A stretch of DNA of 6,255 nt from OLB6 sp964525565 (lineage in GTDB: Bacteria > Bacteroidota > Ignavibacteria > Kapaibacteriales > Kapaibacteriaceae): assembly GCA_964525565.1 (NCBI GenBank), contig CAZGHI010000069.1:1-6255 (forward strand), in the 5' to 3' direction. Of this stretch, positions 5,699 to 6,255 are shown in pieces (the first letter of the stretch is position 1; the number at the start of each line of letters is the position of its first letter). A model generated the notes under the pieces. The model did no database searches and was not told the DNA's origin. It saw only the letters and a program-made list of their open reading frames with translations. The position numbers and the translations under genes are program-made.

Positions 5699-6206
5699 AG
5701 AGTCTCTTGCCGTATTGCCACAAAGATAGGGCCATCAGAAATGTGGAGATGATCATGAAAACAAGAACAACGGGTTGAACGTCTAACAACGCCGCAAGTC
5801 CCGTGATGGCAATTGCATTTACTGCTAGCTTTCCGCTTAGTAACGACGGTAGGGTTGATGCCGTGTATCGCGAAGCCAGCACTCCACCAAGGATGATTGC
5901 AACATCCCGTGACAAAACAACCACCACATACCAAACCGGTAAACGATTCTGCAACAGCAGTATGACCACAACCGTTCCAACGAGGAGCTTGTCTGCCAAT
6001 GGATCTAAAATCCGTCCCCACTCACTTTCCGTATTCGTAGTTCTGGCTATGTATCCGTCGAGACAGTCCGTAAACGCAGCAAAACAACAAAGCCAAAACG
6101 TTGGCCAAACCTGACCGCTCCACATTAACCATGCTATGGGTACTGTTAACACAAGCCGAAGTACGGAAACAATATTGCTCAGGGTGACAAATGGTCCAAC
6201 AATCAT
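5682..6206 (-). CDS. pgsA: CDP-alcohol phosphotransferase, probably phosphatidylglycerophosphate synthase
   Basis: This 174-residue integral membrane protein matches the length and shape of PgsA. PgsA makes phosphatidylglycerophosphate and CMP from CDP-diacylglycerol and glycerol-3-phosphate, the committed step to phosphatidylglycerol and cardiolipin. The complete CDP-alcohol phosphotransferase signature D-x2-DG-x2-AR-x8-G-x3-D-x3-D is visible: D47, D50, G51, A54, R55, G64, D68 and D72. These residues bind the divalent metals and the CDP group. The N-terminal TLSNIVSVLRLVLTVPIAW resembles the usual N-x-L-T-x-x-R opening of the family. Several hydrophobic segments follow, around residues 8-30, 34-46, 72-88, 90-110, 126-141 and 144-163. 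The ATG overlaps the preceding stop by 4 nt, and the 3' end overlaps ftsY by 17 nt. The family also includes cardiolipin and phosphatidylserine synthases. The PgsA assignment rests on length and overall resemblance, whereas the family assignment is secure. Confidence 0.82.
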   Translation of the reverse strand: MIVGPFVTLSNIVSVLRLVLTVPIAWLMWSGQVWPTFWLCCFAAFTDCLDGYIARTTNTESEWGRILDPLADKLLVGTVVVILLLQNRLPVWYVVVVLSRDVAIILGGVLASRYTASTLPSLLSGKLAVNAIAITGLAALLDVQPVVLVFMIISTFLMALSLWQYGKRLYGIIR

Positions 6207-6255
6207 GTTTTCGCACGCACAATTGTGAAAGGGGCGGTGGCAAACGATATGATGA
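6203..6255 (-). CDS. C-terminal tail of an unidentified upstream gene (partial)
   Basis: The minus strand is open from the window edge and reads IISFATAPFTIVRAKT followed by a TGA that overlaps the ATG of the next gene (ATGA, 4 nt). Such a 4-nt overlap is typical of translationally coupled operon genes, and it is the main reason to believe this frame. Only 16 residues are visible, too few to name a family. The beta-strand-like hydrophobic run followed by a basic end does not resemble any family I can assign. It shows that the operon continues beyond the right edge, so the promoter of this transcription unit lies outside the window. Confidence 0.5.
   Translation of the reverse strand, partial: IISFATAPFTIVRAKT

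Noticed and set aside
6022..6243. A 73-codon minus-strand frame crossing the start of pgsA
   Set aside because: It is in a different frame from pgsA and has no domain. The frame ending at TGA 6203 explains the upstream bases better, through its 4-nt overlap.

Overview
The window is a scaffold fragment with two short N runs (1210-1245 and 5517-5554). Every gene I can support lies on the minus strand, so the text below reads from high to low coordinates. The genes are packed as one probable operon: start/stop overlaps of 4 nt occur twice, there are longer overlaps of 17 and 28 nt, and no intergenic gap exceeds about 35 nt. I see no terminator, tRNA, rRNA, CRISPR array, transposase or integrase. 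Two starts have strong Shine-Dalgarno sequences. The style of the exported proteins suggests a member of the Bacteroidota/Chlorobiota/Ignavibacteria/Kapabacteria assemblage; this is inference from protein style, not from a marker gene.

Layout. At the right edge is the last 16-codon tail of an unidentified gene. It overlaps by 4 nt a CDP-alcohol phosphotransferase, probably pgsA (phosphatidylglycerophosphate synthase), which overlaps by 17 nt ftsY, the signal-recognition-particle receptor GTPase. An N run interrupts ftsY near its N-terminus. Next come two small unidentified membrane proteins that overlap by 4 nt: one with a single anchor and one with four membrane segments.

The left 60% encodes four consecutive proteins with signal peptides that look like cell-surface or extracellular structural proteins. 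(i) A tail-fibre-like exported protein whose gene carries an apparent -1 frameshift; its missing C-terminal half is intact in the next frame, ending at 3092. (ii) A second tail-fibre-like protein, best started at a TTG behind a GGAGGT. (iii) A long Gly/Val/Ser-rich probable beta-solenoid protein. (iv) The N-terminal 237 residues of a large glycine-rich protein of the kind often carried to the surface by the type IX secretion system (T9SS). It runs off the left edge; a good Shine-Dalgarno sequence sets its start at 711.

The most interesting signals lie in this surface-protein block. Three of its four genes carry G/C mononucleotide tracts of 8-10 nt inside the coding sequence, while the housekeeping genes carry none that long. 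Proteins (i) and (ii) end in the same roughly 60-residue C-terminal module. One gene is out of frame. Together these are compatible with a small family of surface proteins with mutable, possibly phase-variable, reading frames, although sequencing error must be excluded first. The shared transcription unit would link lipid synthesis (PgsA) and membrane targeting (FtsY) to secreted cargo, but this may be chance adjacency.
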